Of a DNA stretch of 64,000 nt, positions 24,045 through 35,761 are shown in pieces. Every line of letters begins with the position of its first letter. The stretch's first letter is position 1. Origin of the DNA: Cryptomeria japonica. Its lineage: Eukaryota; Streptophyta; Pinopsida; Cupressales; Cupressaceae. The notes under the pieces are model-generated. The model saw only the letters and a list, made by a program, of their open reading frames with translations. It searched no databases and had not been told where the DNA came from. A program made the translations under genes and the position numbers. Where the stretch lies: assembly GCF_030272615.1 (NCBI RefSeq), contig NW_026729194.1, forward strand, positions 86,378 to 150,377, written 5' to 3'.

Positions 24045-24834
24045 ACTAGAAAAAACCCTCAAAAGAGTCAATCGGCTTATGCAACAAGAGAGACACAACG
24101 AAAGCAGCAAGAAAACATTACAATTTCACATAAATAGATTATATAAAGCCTTAGAGTTTCTGGCAATCATCCAGTTATCATCATATTATCATCAAAGAAC
24201 ATTCAGTAATTAACCAGTTACATGTAGGATTGAAGCTAGATACAATCCAACCGAGACTCTAAGAATCAACTAGATCACAACATGTGAATCTCAATCCTTA
24301 TTCTAAGTTTTAATTACTCTGCCCCCAACAAATGATACATAACATCATATTTATACTCGTCAAAACATGAAACATTCACCAATATAGGAAAATGAAACAT
24401 GTAATTAGGTCAGCCCTAAGAATTAGGTAAATCTTTCTGGAAAATAACAACCAAGTGATGTGGTTCAGCAGGAAGGTTGACCACATGCCAAAGAACATCG
24501 AACAAGGCCCAAGATCAATCGACATGCCAAAAATCATGTCGATAAGGAAGGAAAACCAACTGGTAAGCACAAGAACTATCTCAAGACCCAGAAACACTCA
24601 AGTGGAAGTGATATCTGACTGGAAAAGAACCCAAATAAACTGAAAATATTGAATCAAGCACATGAAACCATATACAAACTAAAAAATAAGATCTTCCATG
24701 AAGAACAAGCGACTCATGGTACCAACCAGTAAGACCACAAAAAACTGCACAAAGAACTAAATAAGAACAAAATTGAAAGGAAATATTTTTGGTTGATGCA
24801 AGATTGCTCATCGAATAGGGATGCTCCTTCATCA
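24045..24834 (-). mobile_element. Extra E-family LTR, truncated by ~15 bp
   Basis: It begins in 'aactagaaaaaaccctc', lacking the terminal TGGTGTAGCCAT, and ends normally in TTCATCA followed by CTTTA. No internal region and no matching left target duplication. The left junction shares 'aaaact' microhomology with the F stub. Confidence 0.7.
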
Positions 24835-26554
24835 CTTTAACTTTAGGTTCTAGATCATCTCTCTCTTGTAGCCTTTTGTTTCTTTTTAGAGGTCTTCTTC
24901 TCAATTGGCATAGTCTTAATAGGGGTTCTAGGAAAACTCAATATTACCAATGGTAGGATAGACACAAATCTTATCCTTCTTTAATCAAATTCCTCAAAAA
25001 CTCTCTGCAAAAAAACATCCTTAAATAGTTTATCCATTCTTTTATCATGTCCTTTCTCAATTTTCTCTTCTCCTAACCTTTCTTCAATTTATTCCACTAA
25101 AACAAAACTAAACTTCTTCTTCATAAACTTCATAAGGAAGCTCAAAATCCATATTATTTTAGGTTCTACTGTGAGAATATTAAAGTTGTCCCTACTTACT
25201 AGAAATGTGAATGCATCTTTGTATTTCCAAACCACAAATGAAGGAAATCTCTGTACCTTTTGCATTCTATCATTTTTGTTTTAACCTGCTAGAGAATATT
25301 CTATTGTATGCCTTGTTATCTATTTTGAACCCTCTAATGTTTTCTTTGATTTGTACTTCAGTAGGAGATGAACTTCCCTAAACACAATTATGTTTTTATT
25401 GAAGTTCATTCATAAACATGAAAGCTCAAAAAGTAATCTAGGAGCCATATTTGAATTCATATTTACTCACCTTGGTCCTTTTAAGATTATCTAGTAGCTA
25501 CTACCTCCTCATCTCACTCAAGTACAACTTTTCTTCAACAACCACCATTTGATGTTCAATATGAATTGCAATTATGTTCCTTGAATACATTCTTACTCAC
25601 CTTGGTCCTTTTAAGATTATCCAGTATGAACAGGAACATGGATACCCGATGGAGATAGGCAACCACCCGACCATGTGGAACTAGAAGTCCCACCCCCCAT
25701 ACTATGAGATAGACATAAGGCCCTCAAAAAAATAGGGAGCCAAAGGAGGGAAACTACCTATACCCAAGGGTTAACATACAAGGGAACTCAAGGATACAAT
25801 TTAGACAAGGGCCATTTTAGGGACTTACAAGCAAACTCACAATGGTAGAACATTGTACTTAACTAAATGTTCTATACAAGTGACTTAGGTGTACAACATC
25901 AAAATGCATCAAAATATGATTCATAATAGTCCATATATACGCATGAATAATAACAACATCACATATACAAGTAATCCAATCCAAGTCCATTTTTAGGTAC
26001 ACATTCCATGTTGAATCCATCCAAAAAACATCTGAAAGCATCAAGAGGTCATAAAAGACCTCACAAGACATCAGTAACCTTTATTACATAAAGAAAATAG
26101 ATCCATATACATTCTTTAAACAACATCATAAACTAAAAATTCAAGTCTCATAAACAAATTATTTTATTTCTGAGTGCTCAAATCACCCCCTAACCTCATG
26201 AAACACATCACAATTTTATGAAACTGAAGGGAAACAATAATAGAACCATATAGGACCAAATTATACTCGAAAAACCCTCCATAAACAATAATTATAGATG
26301 CAAAAGGGAAATTAATTCATTTAATGAGTTTTCCAAACATATCTCAAAAAACAGCCCTTAAAAAAATAGAAATGGAGGAAGGCAAAAGGAATATCCATAA
26401 GCCAATAAAAGAAAAACAATGTCGTCATTTTAAAAAAAAAATTACACAAAAAATGACATGAAAATACCTCAAAAATATTCCATTCTTATATCATTTAAAT
26501 GAAAGGATAAAAATTTCAAAAACATCCATCTCAAATGGGGAGAAATGAAGGCAA
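24835..26554 (-). mobile_element. Family F, copy F2, right half
   Basis: Contains the N-terminal part of the F ORF (about 25400-24960, minus, with stops and frameshifts; FVVWKYKDAFTFLVSRDNF can still be read near 25200) and the conserved non-coding region to 26554. It continues into repeat B at 26555. Collinear with F1, F3 and F4. Confidence 0.7.
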
Positions 26555-27229
26555 GACACTTGCCCTTCTCAAGGACAGTTGTCTTCCTCTCATCCCTCTC
26601 CATCTCTCCCTTTAGACTATTTAAACCTCCCATTTCCCTTCCTTGTTCATCCACTTTTCATTTTTATACCTCCATAATGCATAATTGTTCATCCATTTCC
26701 ATTTTTATAACTTCATATTGCATAAATATTTTCTCATCTTTTACTCATCCACATCCATTTAGCAGAGCATTTTGAATTACATATTTCTTACTTTACACCT
26801 TTCATTCACTATCATGGACCATTGTCGGATATCTACCATTCAGCAAGCACATATCAAATCAAGGGACCATCAAATCAAAGGATAAATCTAGAGTCTTCAT
26901 TTTAATTTCTATTAGGTTGTTTATCTAATTTTTTCTTCTTAATTGTCCTTGTCTTGAGTGTTTGAATGGATTTTATGTACTTAGATTGTTAAATAGGTTT
27001 AGTTTCATTCACACATTTTCACTCACACAATTTTATTTTAATAATTAAAAAATATATTTTCTTATTCAATAATTTTAAAAATATATTTATTTAATTTCAA
27101 ATTTTCCTACATTTCGTCGTGAGATCATTTATTCCTTTGTTGATAGACATTCTAGGAATTCATGTTAGTGGAGTGCAGCATGTGGCATTTACAATGCAAG
27201 ATCTAGAAAGATGTGAGATAAAGGTACAT
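26555..27229 (+). repeat. Dispersed repeat B, second copy
   Basis: Matches 6332-7019. It lies between the F2 right half and the inverted GMC fragment, replacing whatever once preceded GMC exon 3 in the duplicated copy. Non-coding. Confidence 0.65.
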
Positions 27230-27249
27230 TAGTTAAAGAATGAAAAAAA

Positions 27250-27463
27250 ATCAAATGGATGAGAAAAGTAATTATATCTTACAAATGGATTATCTTTGGG
27301 ATTTTTGCTACTAAGTCGAAGCTCACCCCTTGATAAGGGAAATGACACCTTGCTGAAGATAGCTCCTATATATTTATCATCTATAGAGGTTTGTTGCTGA
27401 AAATAGCTACCACCCCAAATGTAGACATGGGAATTGTCTATTATACCCACTACTTGTGGTGTT
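27250..27463 (-). pseudogene. Inverted fragment of GMC exon 3
   Basis: The reverse complement of this stretch encodes GIIDNSHVYIWGGSYFQQ, RGELRLSSKNPKDNPF and VRYNYFSHPFD, matching 15150-15364 of the intact gene and 27741-27955 of the adjacent pseudogene. About four residues in 70 differ from the direct pseudogene copy, and at one of them (SSKN) it agrees with the intact gene instead. It forms the left arm of an inverted repeat with 277 nt between arms. It has no start, stop or splice context of its own. Confidence 0.85.
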
Positions 27464-27479
27464 TATCAACTATTTGTCA

Positions 27480-28413
27480 ACTATTTGTCTATAAAACAAT
27501 GTTGCAGGAATATTGAAGGCTAATGGTGTTGAGTTGATGAGTAGTATCGATAATCTCTTATATCAGGTATTTATCAACTATTTGTGACAATGGAGTGAAG
27601 TAATTTTATCAGCGAGAATTATGGGTAGCCCTCAACTTCTTTTATTACTGTATTGTTAGATCTAAACTCGGTAGGGAAAATGATTCAAGATCCCCCATGT
27701 ACAAGAATCATTTTGAAATCCGCTAAGGCACTTGAATTTGAAACACCACAAGTAGTGGGTATAATAGACAATTCCCATGTCTACATTTGGGGTGGTAGCT
27801 ATTTTCAGCAACAAAACTCTATAGATGATCAATATATAGGAGCTATCTTCAGCAAGGTGACATTTCCCTTATCAAGGGGTGAGCTTCGACTTAGTAGAAA
27901 AAATCCCAAAGATAATCCATTTGTAAGATATAATTACTTTTCTCATCCATTTGATGTACAAGAATGTATTCTTGCTATGAAGGTATTGTGAAATATTACC
28001 ATGACAACTTCTATCCAAGAATTTGCATTTAATAGTGGGCTTCAATTCATAGGGTCAAAATTGCCACAAAATATACTGGATAAAGATGCCTTGGAATTTT
28101 TTTGCAAAGATACTGTACGAACACTTTGGCATTACCATGGAGGGTGTGAAGTTAATCACGTGATTGACAAAACATTTCAAGTGAAAGGTGTTGATGGTCT
28201 AAGGGTTGTGGATAATTCAATTTTCAAGGATAGCCCTGGGACAAATCCACAAGCCACTACCATGATGCTTGGAAGGCATTTTTTTTTCCTTTTATATTAT
28301 ATTATGTTAAAATAATTTAAATTATAATATTATTAACATTTTATTAGTTGCATATATGTAGGTATGCAGGAATTCTTATCCTTCAAGAGCGGATGAACAT
28401 TTGTGAATATTAG
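27480..28413 (+). pseudogene. Broken duplicate of the GMC oxidoreductase gene (exons 3-4 only)
   Basis: Homologous to 14850-15821: the end of intron 2 with its AG at 27506-27507, exon 3 from 27508, intron 3, and exon 4 to a TAG at 28411-28413. Exons 1-2, including the signal peptide and FAD GxGxxG, are missing. Lesions: TGA at 27585-27587; a 43-bp frameshifting deletion at about 27645 between 'atta' microhomologies, which removes the LSGIGP end of signature 2; and a TGA at about 27988 after KVL. The C-terminal catalytic half stays open (28001-28315) with WHYHGGC and GTNPQAT, consistent with a recent origin. No functional enzyme can come from it; its possible role is as RNA (see the inverted fragment beside it). 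Confidence 0.9.
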
Positions 28414-28755
28414 ACCATTTTCAAATATTTTTATAATAAAATGTTACAAACTTATGTTGTTTATTTGTTATTAACATCAAATAGAATGACTTAATTTCTA
28501 ATAATTTACTTTTCATATAATGTTTATATTCAATTGTTGTTTAATATATATTAATTTATAAAATTACAAAACAAAGAAAAAATGAGGGAAAACTTTGATG
28601 ATAATATTAATGCAAAGATATATATATATAATTACTTCAAAGAAATAGAAAGTAAACAAATACTATTTTCTACTTTAGAATTTATTGAAATGAATTATTA
28701 GACTCCAATATTTTATTAAAAATGATAGAATAAAACATTCACATTTATTATAAGT
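28414..28755 (+). other. Duplicated 3' flank of the GMC gene
   Basis: Non-coding, matches 15822-16161 with scattered substitutions. It is useful as a neutral clock for the duplication. Confidence 0.6.
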
Positions 28756-29634
28756 TGTTGAACACTATCGGATGTTGAGAGGGGGGAGATCAACTTACAC
28801 TTAAAACTTATCAGATTTATCATTCATTATATCTACCATATCCATGAATGTAAATAATTGAAATCACAAAGACAAAAATATATAACACCAAGATTTTTAC
28901 TTGAAAAACCCAAAGAGGAAAATACCATGGTGAGAATAACACTCACTATATATATATGAAATTATTTACAATGTTTAGGCTAACTACGAAGGATCTCATT
29001 TTCCCTAAGAGGACTTGCTCAACTAAAGATCAATTTTTCAGGGTAAGATACGTAGGTTCATTCAAATACAATGAGATCAAAAGATTAAACTAGAAGAGTA
29101 CTGCATTAAAATGTGGATTATAGTTTAATATTCATCTGAAGAAACCTTTACCACTACTATGCAGTACATCAGGAATATATATCTAAACCCTTCTCTACAT
29201 CAGGAATGCAACACATTCCTCCATGCCACTTATCAAGACTACCTAAATATGAATGTAGGTAAGAACATCTTCAACTTTAGATCACCTTGTCTTCTAAGAG
29301 CATGACATATAATGAGGATGTACATCCAAAAATACTATTATATAAATCAAATAATCATCTAAGGTATATCCACCTTGTACTAGACTAAAAGAGTATGACA
29401 GATTGTTCACTGAAATAGTCACACATAGTTGAAACACTATAACAGTATTACAATCATCAATCAAAGTTGTAGGAGCATCATTATATACTACTTTAAATTT
29501 TTACATATGCTTATCAACATAATACATATATCCACACAACATCTATACAACCATATATCACTACACCATGTAGAAAATATCATTCAAACCATAAGTTTGA
29601 CATCAATGATGACATGAAAGCCATATTTACAACA
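28756..29634 (-). mobile_element. Family F (copy F3) 3' LTR
   Basis: 879 bp, sister of 16162-17019, with its polypurine tract at 29638-29648. Ends TG...CA. Confidence 0.65.
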
Positions 29635-29659
29635 ATATCCCCCTTTGACATTGATAGAA

Positions 29660-31688
29660 AACCTTCAGCCAACATTTATCTCTCCCCCTTTGACATCAAG
29701 GACAAAGGGCACATGAACAATATATAACACTGTGCTATACATAACTCACCCTATTTATAAGATCTCTTCAATAGTAGAATACCTAAAATAAAATTTCACC
29801 CATACTATTACATAAATACATGATCAAAAAAATATCTTACCGAAAGTTAATCTTAGAAACATCTTGCAAGGTAGGGATTACGGTATCTTTACAAATAACC
29901 TTCAATTGTGCCCAACCAAAGCTCCAATCAACTCCCACATTATCAAAACATTGAGCTAGCTCTCCATCTTCAAAATGAGTTATTGTGCAACTTCACAACT
30001 TCCAAACTTAGATACTGACAGAGTCTTTAAAAATTTTCACCATTCTTGTGAGATGCATATCAACAATATTCCATTATTTGAAAATATTTATTTACATTCT
30101 CCTTCTGATCCACCAATTGATTTACATTTGTATACTAATTTTCTACTTTTCTAGTATTTTCTTTTTTATTTTTTTTAGATCAATAGACTTAAATATCTCT
30201 AGAATATGAGCCTCAAGATTTTTTATATCCTTTTGAATTTTACTTATGGATTCAAGCTAGGCATGAAAAAACTATTATAATGTTGCAATATCGTCCTTTA
30301 GATGGTTGTGTGTCTTTGCACACACTTATTCACTCTGTCTTCTATCAACCTCTTCTCTAAATCACTTGAAGTAGTTTCTTCAAGAATGAAATCATATCAT
30401 TACAAAACCTCTAATAGAGTTCACAATTTCTCTTCACCAATTAAGGATTCATCTAATTTAGCATACAAAATTTTCTCTTAGAGAAACTTCAACATATCCT
30501 CAATTAGTTCAATTAAATACTTCTTTCTAGCTATATGATGAAAGACATCACCCAAGTGAAACATTTAGAGAGATGATAATTTGTTCAAATATAATTTTCC
30601 TTCTATTACCAGTACTTATAATGCCTCTAGTGTATCTATCAATTGAAATTTCATTTGGAATTAAAGAAACCTAGGAACATTGGAACCTTCACCTATAGAC
30701 ACTCTTCTTACTATCGTTTCTTTCTCTTTCAATATCATTTCTTCTTTCTTCTTTTCTATTGAGTGGTCTATTCTTCCGTCTATCTTCTCTTCTTCATCCA
30801 TTTCTTAATGCTTCTCCCTTTTTGTTTCTCCACCTTTCTTTTTCTTCGTTTCTTCCTTAGGAACTTTCACTGTACTTTGATCGAATTCTTGTCAAAATTC
30901 ACTTGAATATCTAGAATAGTTTTCAGACCACCTACATCAATCTTGTGTTCCTCTATTCCCTTCTTAGGGACAAACATACTGCAACTTGTTTCTCCAATAC
31001 AAATTCTTATGTTTTTATCCTCCTTTAGAGAAGAAAAAATCTTCACCACTTCTTCTACATCCTCAGCTGCTATTTAATTATATTGTTTCACTATTCTCTT
31101 TATGTGTTCAATATATCCACCCATAATTTGATTTATTATTTATTTCTTTTTGAACCTTGCACTAAGAATTGTCTAATTTTACTTCTTGCTTCTAGAATAA
31201 GGAGAAACAAAATTTATCAATAACACCTGCCATTATGTTATTCTCCTTTGTTACTACATTTTTTCTCTTTTTTATCAAGATTTGTATGAAACTTTTGCTT
31301 AGTATCTGTGATTTTGCAAAAATTATCAAGTACCTAATCGCAACCTTTTCTATAGTTTCTTTATTCACTAGATGAGACTCATCATACATGTTTACTATAA
31401 ACCCCAATTATTTATGCATTCATATTCCACTTAGAAGAATATCCAAATCAAGTGGCTAATAATTTGAACCATCTTTACAATTTTCTTCCCTCTTAGTCAT
31501 CTTTTGTACTTTAATTTTTATTTCTTTATAATTTCCTATAGGAGTCTCTCCTAGAGAAGCCATAGATCTTTTCTTGTTAGCCAAAGGAATTGCATCCTCT
31601 TCTTCTTCTTCAATCACCCTTTGCTTTGTCTTTATTCTAATCACAAGTTTCTCTTTATATGCATCTTCTTTTGAGATTCGCTCAAATT
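29660..31688 (-). pseudogene. Family F ORF (F3), C-terminal portion
   Basis: Preserved pieces on the minus strand: 31785-31456 (RIKTKQRVIEEEEEDAIPL, SLGETPIG), 31407-31192 (ESHLVNKETIEKVAIRYLII, KRKNVVTKENNIMAGVIDKF) and 31049-30867 (ICIGETSCSMFVPKKGIEEH, VGGLKTILDIQVNF). Further decayed Lys/Glu-rich sequence runs to about 30300. Order and wording match F2 and F4. E3 interrupts it at 31693; the outermost part of the first piece is E3 LTR read-through. Unrecognised protein. Confidence 0.5.
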
Positions 31689-32438
31689 CTTTATGGTGCA
31701 ACCTAAACTGGTAAAAACCCTCAAAAGAATCAATCGACTTATGCAGCAATAGAGTCACAACGAAAGAAGAAAGAAAACATAACAAGTTCACATAAGAAGA
31801 TCATTTAAAGCCTTAGAGATTTTGGCAATCATTTGGTTATCATCATACTATCATCAGAGAATATCTGGTAATTAACCAGTTACATGTAGGCTTCAAGCCA
31901 GATACAATCCAACCGGGACTCTAAGAATCAAGCGGATCACAACATGTGAATCTCAATCCTTATTCTAAGTTGTACTTTCTCTGCCCCCTACAAATGATAC
32001 ATAACATCATATTTACACCCACCAAAACACATCTAGGTTGGCCTCATAAAATTACATTCACCAATACAGGAAAATGAAACATGTAAGTAGGTCGGCCCTA
32101 AGAATTAGGTAGCTCTTTTTGGAAAATAACAACCAAGTGATGTGGTTCAGTAGGAAGGTCAGCCACATGCCAAAGAACATCGGAAAAGACCCAAGATGGA
32201 TCCACATGCTAAGAATCGCATTGCCAATGAAGGAAAACCAATTGATAAGCACAAGAATTGTCTCAGAACCCATAAATAGTCAATTGGAAGTTATATCTGA
32301 CTAGAAAAGAACCCAAATGAACTCAAAATCTATAATCACACACATGAAATTGTATGGAAACCAAAAATAAGATCCACCACAAAGAACAAGCAATATCGGT
32401 ACCAATCGATAAGAATATAGAAAGCTACACTAATAACT

Positions 32439-33593
32439 TGTGAAGTTCGAAAAATGGTGAATGATGGAGATCTAGAGGAAAGCTTTTCTTCCCTCTGAGA
32501 CGAGACAAAATTTTCACTTCAGATTTCTGTTCAAACATATTTTCTGGATTACATTGGAAGAGGGAGGAAAATACACTAGATTCAACCTCTAGAGAAAGAG
32601 ATTGAATTTTGAGTGATGGTAAGTGAATCGCCTCTTCTGAGATTGAGATTTGAATTGATTGAATTGTGTACTTATGATCAAGTGTAAAACTGACAAAGAT
32701 CTGATTATAACTCAAGGTAGAAGCATAGGATGAAGTTGTGCACTTGGATCTGGCAATAATTTGTCGAAACAAAGTTACCCTACGAATTTGGGAAAAAGCT
32801 GCCCAAATCATGGCGGGAATGTACATGGTCCTTCGAAAAATCTACGAAATGAAAAGGGTTTTTTTGCCTCTACAAATTTAGCCTGAATATGAAAGTACAA
32901 TTGTGCACCTACAACCTACACAAAGAAAAGAGAGGGAAAGGTGTTGGAATTGGGGGTTTTCTTTCAGGTCAAACCCCAATTTTTGAATTAACCAAATGAT
33001 GAAAGAAAGCACATGGAAGTAAATATAAATTAAAGACTGTAATGTAAATCTACTCAAGGGAGGTTGTAGATAGAATGTAGGTAGATTTTCTTGTGTTGAA
33101 TTGAATGTTGGAATGAATCTCCTCTTCAATGTTTGAATCCTTAACTTGAATGCAACACCCAACCTTGAAGGGAGACTTGAGAATGCTCAATGCTAGAAAG
33201 GAATGCTTGAATGCTCTTGAATTCTTGAATGCGCAGTCTCATGTATCAGTGTTATTCTTCTTGAACTTATGCCAAATGGGAGGGGAAATGCGACTTAAAT
33301 ACTTGTCAATTAGGGCTAATTGACCAATTTTTCATTGTCAATGTGCAACCTCCAAATTACATTTAAAAAGGGTCCTGCCCTAAAATGGGGTAGGGGATAG
33401 GGGTGCCACGCCCCTGTCCTACCCTTTTTTGCAGGAGTGGATGCAGTCTAGTCAGTGCAGAGGGGAAGCAAGATGTGGTTTTCAGGCATCAAGCAAGTCT
33501 CTAGTTTTCGATAACGATTAGGGATTTGAATCATGTGCATGAGGACCCTAATGTGGTTGAAAATTGCAAGGGTCACAATTTCATGACACTACA
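32439..33593 (-). mobile_element. Nested solo LTR inside the E3 3' LTR
   Basis: 1155 bp, TG...CA, flanked by TAACT at 32434-32438 and 33594-33598, the same site and duplication as at 19723-20887. An insertion identical by descent proves the host block was duplicated after this event. Confidence 0.8.
33395..33419. repeat. Palindrome in the nested LTR, second copy
   Basis: Arms ggataggggtg and cgcccctgtcc around a 3-nt loop (cca). Nine Watson-Crick pairs and two T-G pairs, compared with eleven perfect pairs in the sister copy. Confidence 0.75.
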
Positions 33594-34022
33594 TAACTAA
33601 ATAAGAACAAAACTGAAAGAAAATATTTTTGGTTGATGCAAGAATGCTCATCGACCAAAGATGCTCCTACATCAGACAACCCAAGTAGAAAAAGACGTTC
33701 CATGAGAGGAAACTCATGAACATCTAAAAGGATTCAGAATGAAGATCCCATGCTCATTTCTGATCCAAATATCTTCTTTATCTGAAAACCTCTTCTCTAA
33801 CTCTTTCAGTGCCTCAAACGGATTCTCTAACCTTTGAATCCCTTTGTTTCTCTTTCTTTGCTTCAAATCTACACATTAGCTCAGTTTTTGCAGCCCTGAT
33901 TTGGTTTTTCTACAAGACTTTATCTGATTTGTCACCGTCAACTCTTTGTCGCTCAGTTCCATTTATCCATTAGGTTCAATTGCCAAATCCTTCTGCAAAC
34001 TTATGTCACCCTCTGATATAAT

Positions 34023-35577
34023 TTATGCAACTGGTTCTATCAGATCTTTCTTCAAAACCTTCAACATGACCTCTGCAACCAGTTCTTTCAAACCTTTCGG
34101 TATAACCTCTACTACTGGTTTCTCAGTACTGTAACTTTTCTCAGGACTGAGATTCTTCACCTCCCTCTCTTTCTCCTTTAAAGAAATCAATGTGAACTTA
34201 TGCACATCATTTTCAATAGTAACTAGGATTCTTCTATAGTCATGAATAGCTCCTCTATCATAATGCCAACGATTTCCCAACAAGACATGATAGACACTCA
34301 TAGATACAATATCACATAAAAATTCATCTCTAAAAGTCCTAATGTTGAAACTCACCAAACACATCTCCTTTATCTCTATCTTTTGATCATCTTGTAGCCA
34401 AATCACCTCATAAGGACAAGGATTTTTAAGCCTCTTCAATCCAAGCTTCACAACCATCTTCTTAGATACTAAATTATCAGTCCTCCCTCTATGTACAATG
34501 ACCTTGCAACACTTACCACCTAATTTGCATACAGTCTGGAAAAAACTCTTCCTCTGAGTAGATTCGGTATCCTTTCTTCTGAACATAATGGATTCTCCTT
34601 GCTCTGGTGAAAATTCATATCTAGTACCATCTGGTTCCTCACTTGCCACACAACTTGTTGACATTCCTTTCTTACATTTATAGAATCTATGTCTGGTTTC
34701 TCCACACTTGAAACATTTGCCAGGAAATTCTCTACTGGTACTGATGATACCTTTCCTTGGTGTCTTTTGTTCCAGTTCTTTACTCGACTTAGGTTTTGAC
34801 TCCTCTTCTTCAACTGGTTTCTTCATACTATGAGTCATCTTGAATTTCTCCTTTTCCTTAGCCTTAAAAAGAATATTGGAAAGCTTCTTCAACTGTGGAA
34901 ACCCTCAACATACTCATCTCATCTTGAATGTTAAAAGCAAGTCCATTGTTGTACCTCGCCACCTTTTCTCTATCCATCTCTCCATGTCCAGATCTGATCA
35001 AAACCTTGTATAATTCTTCAATATATTCCTTCACAATCATGTTTCTCTGTTTCAGGTTCTACAACTTCTTGAACAATTCCAATTCATAGTCTCCTGGTAT
35101 GAACTTGGCCTTCAATCTTCCAACCACCTGTCTCCATTGGGTAATCTTCAATTCACCATTCTCCACTCTCTCTTTCTGCAATTCTTTCCAACAGAAGGTA
35201 GCATGACCTTTCAACTTGGTATGTTCCAATCGCACTCTTTGTGGGTCCCTGACATCCTCAAACTCAAAGTATTACTCCAACTCTCTGATCTAATCGATCA
35301 GATCCTCCGGGTTCAGCGTTGTGAAAAATTTGGAAACCTCAACTTTATGAACATTACTTGCTTGTTCCACTACTCTTAGGAATATTTCCTCTCTTTCATC
35401 TTCTACTCCTTCAGATTCCTCAAGATCTTCATTAATTTCTTGATATTCATCTTTAGAATCAGGGTTTCTCTGCAAACAATCCAAAGCATTTCAGATCTTA
35501 TTCCTTACTTCAATCTTGAAGTCTTCCATCATTTTCTCTACCCTCTAGGGGTTTTTCCTCCTCGGTGGTAGCTCTTC
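34023..35577 (-). pseudogene. E3 gag-protease polyprotein
   Basis: The longest open part, 34892-34023 (289 residues), carries a complete CCHC knuckle CFKCGETRHRFYKC (about 34710-34670) followed by a retropepsin-like domain with SMSVYHVLLGNRWHYD. The catalytic motif is HRG in place of DSG (His codon at 34491-34493). Gag lies upstream (35577-34900) with VEVSKFFTTLNPEDLID and LKGHAT, and is broken by several stops. It keeps a KAKFIPGDYELELF segment of which E2 has lost part. Without polymerase, any earlier mobility would have needed enzymes from a relative. Confidence 0.72.
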
Positions 35578-35747
35578 TTCTACTCCGGTGAAGTGCCTCA
35601 ACTCAGCAATCTGACTACCAGTTTCAATTGCCTCCCCTCGACGATCTATTGAACACGCACACAACTTGCCTCCAATCAACTATCTATCCACCTCAAGGAA
35701 TGCCTCAATGTTTACAAACAATTCTTCCACAAGCCAGTCCATAACGA

Positions 35748-35759
35748 GCTTTGATACCA
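35748..35759 (-). other. Primer-binding site of E3
   Basis: The minus strand reads TGGTATCAAAGC, one substitution from the initiator-Met site. Confidence 0.75.
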
Positions 35760-35761
35760 CT

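Larger units (their letters stand above)
14850..26554 (+). repeat. Segmental duplication, copy 1
   Basis: From the end of GMC intron 2 this block runs GMC exons 3-4, 3' flank, F2 LTR, F2 ORF, element E2 with a nested LTR, and F2 right half. The same order recurs at 27484-38272 at an offset of about 12.6 kb. Differences include a ~150-bp deletion in copy 1's E2 3' LTR near 19190 and an extra LTR with an F stub at 23881-24834 found only in copy 1. Matching in the single-copy 3' flank of GMC shows this is one duplicated block, not independent transposon insertions. Confidence 0.85.
31694..33674 (-). mobile_element. 3' LTR of E3, interrupted by a nested LTR
   Basis: From TGGTGCAACC to CTACATCA. 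It retains the ~150 bp (about 31745-31895) deleted in E2's 3' LTR, so it is the more complete of the two. Confidence 0.8.
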
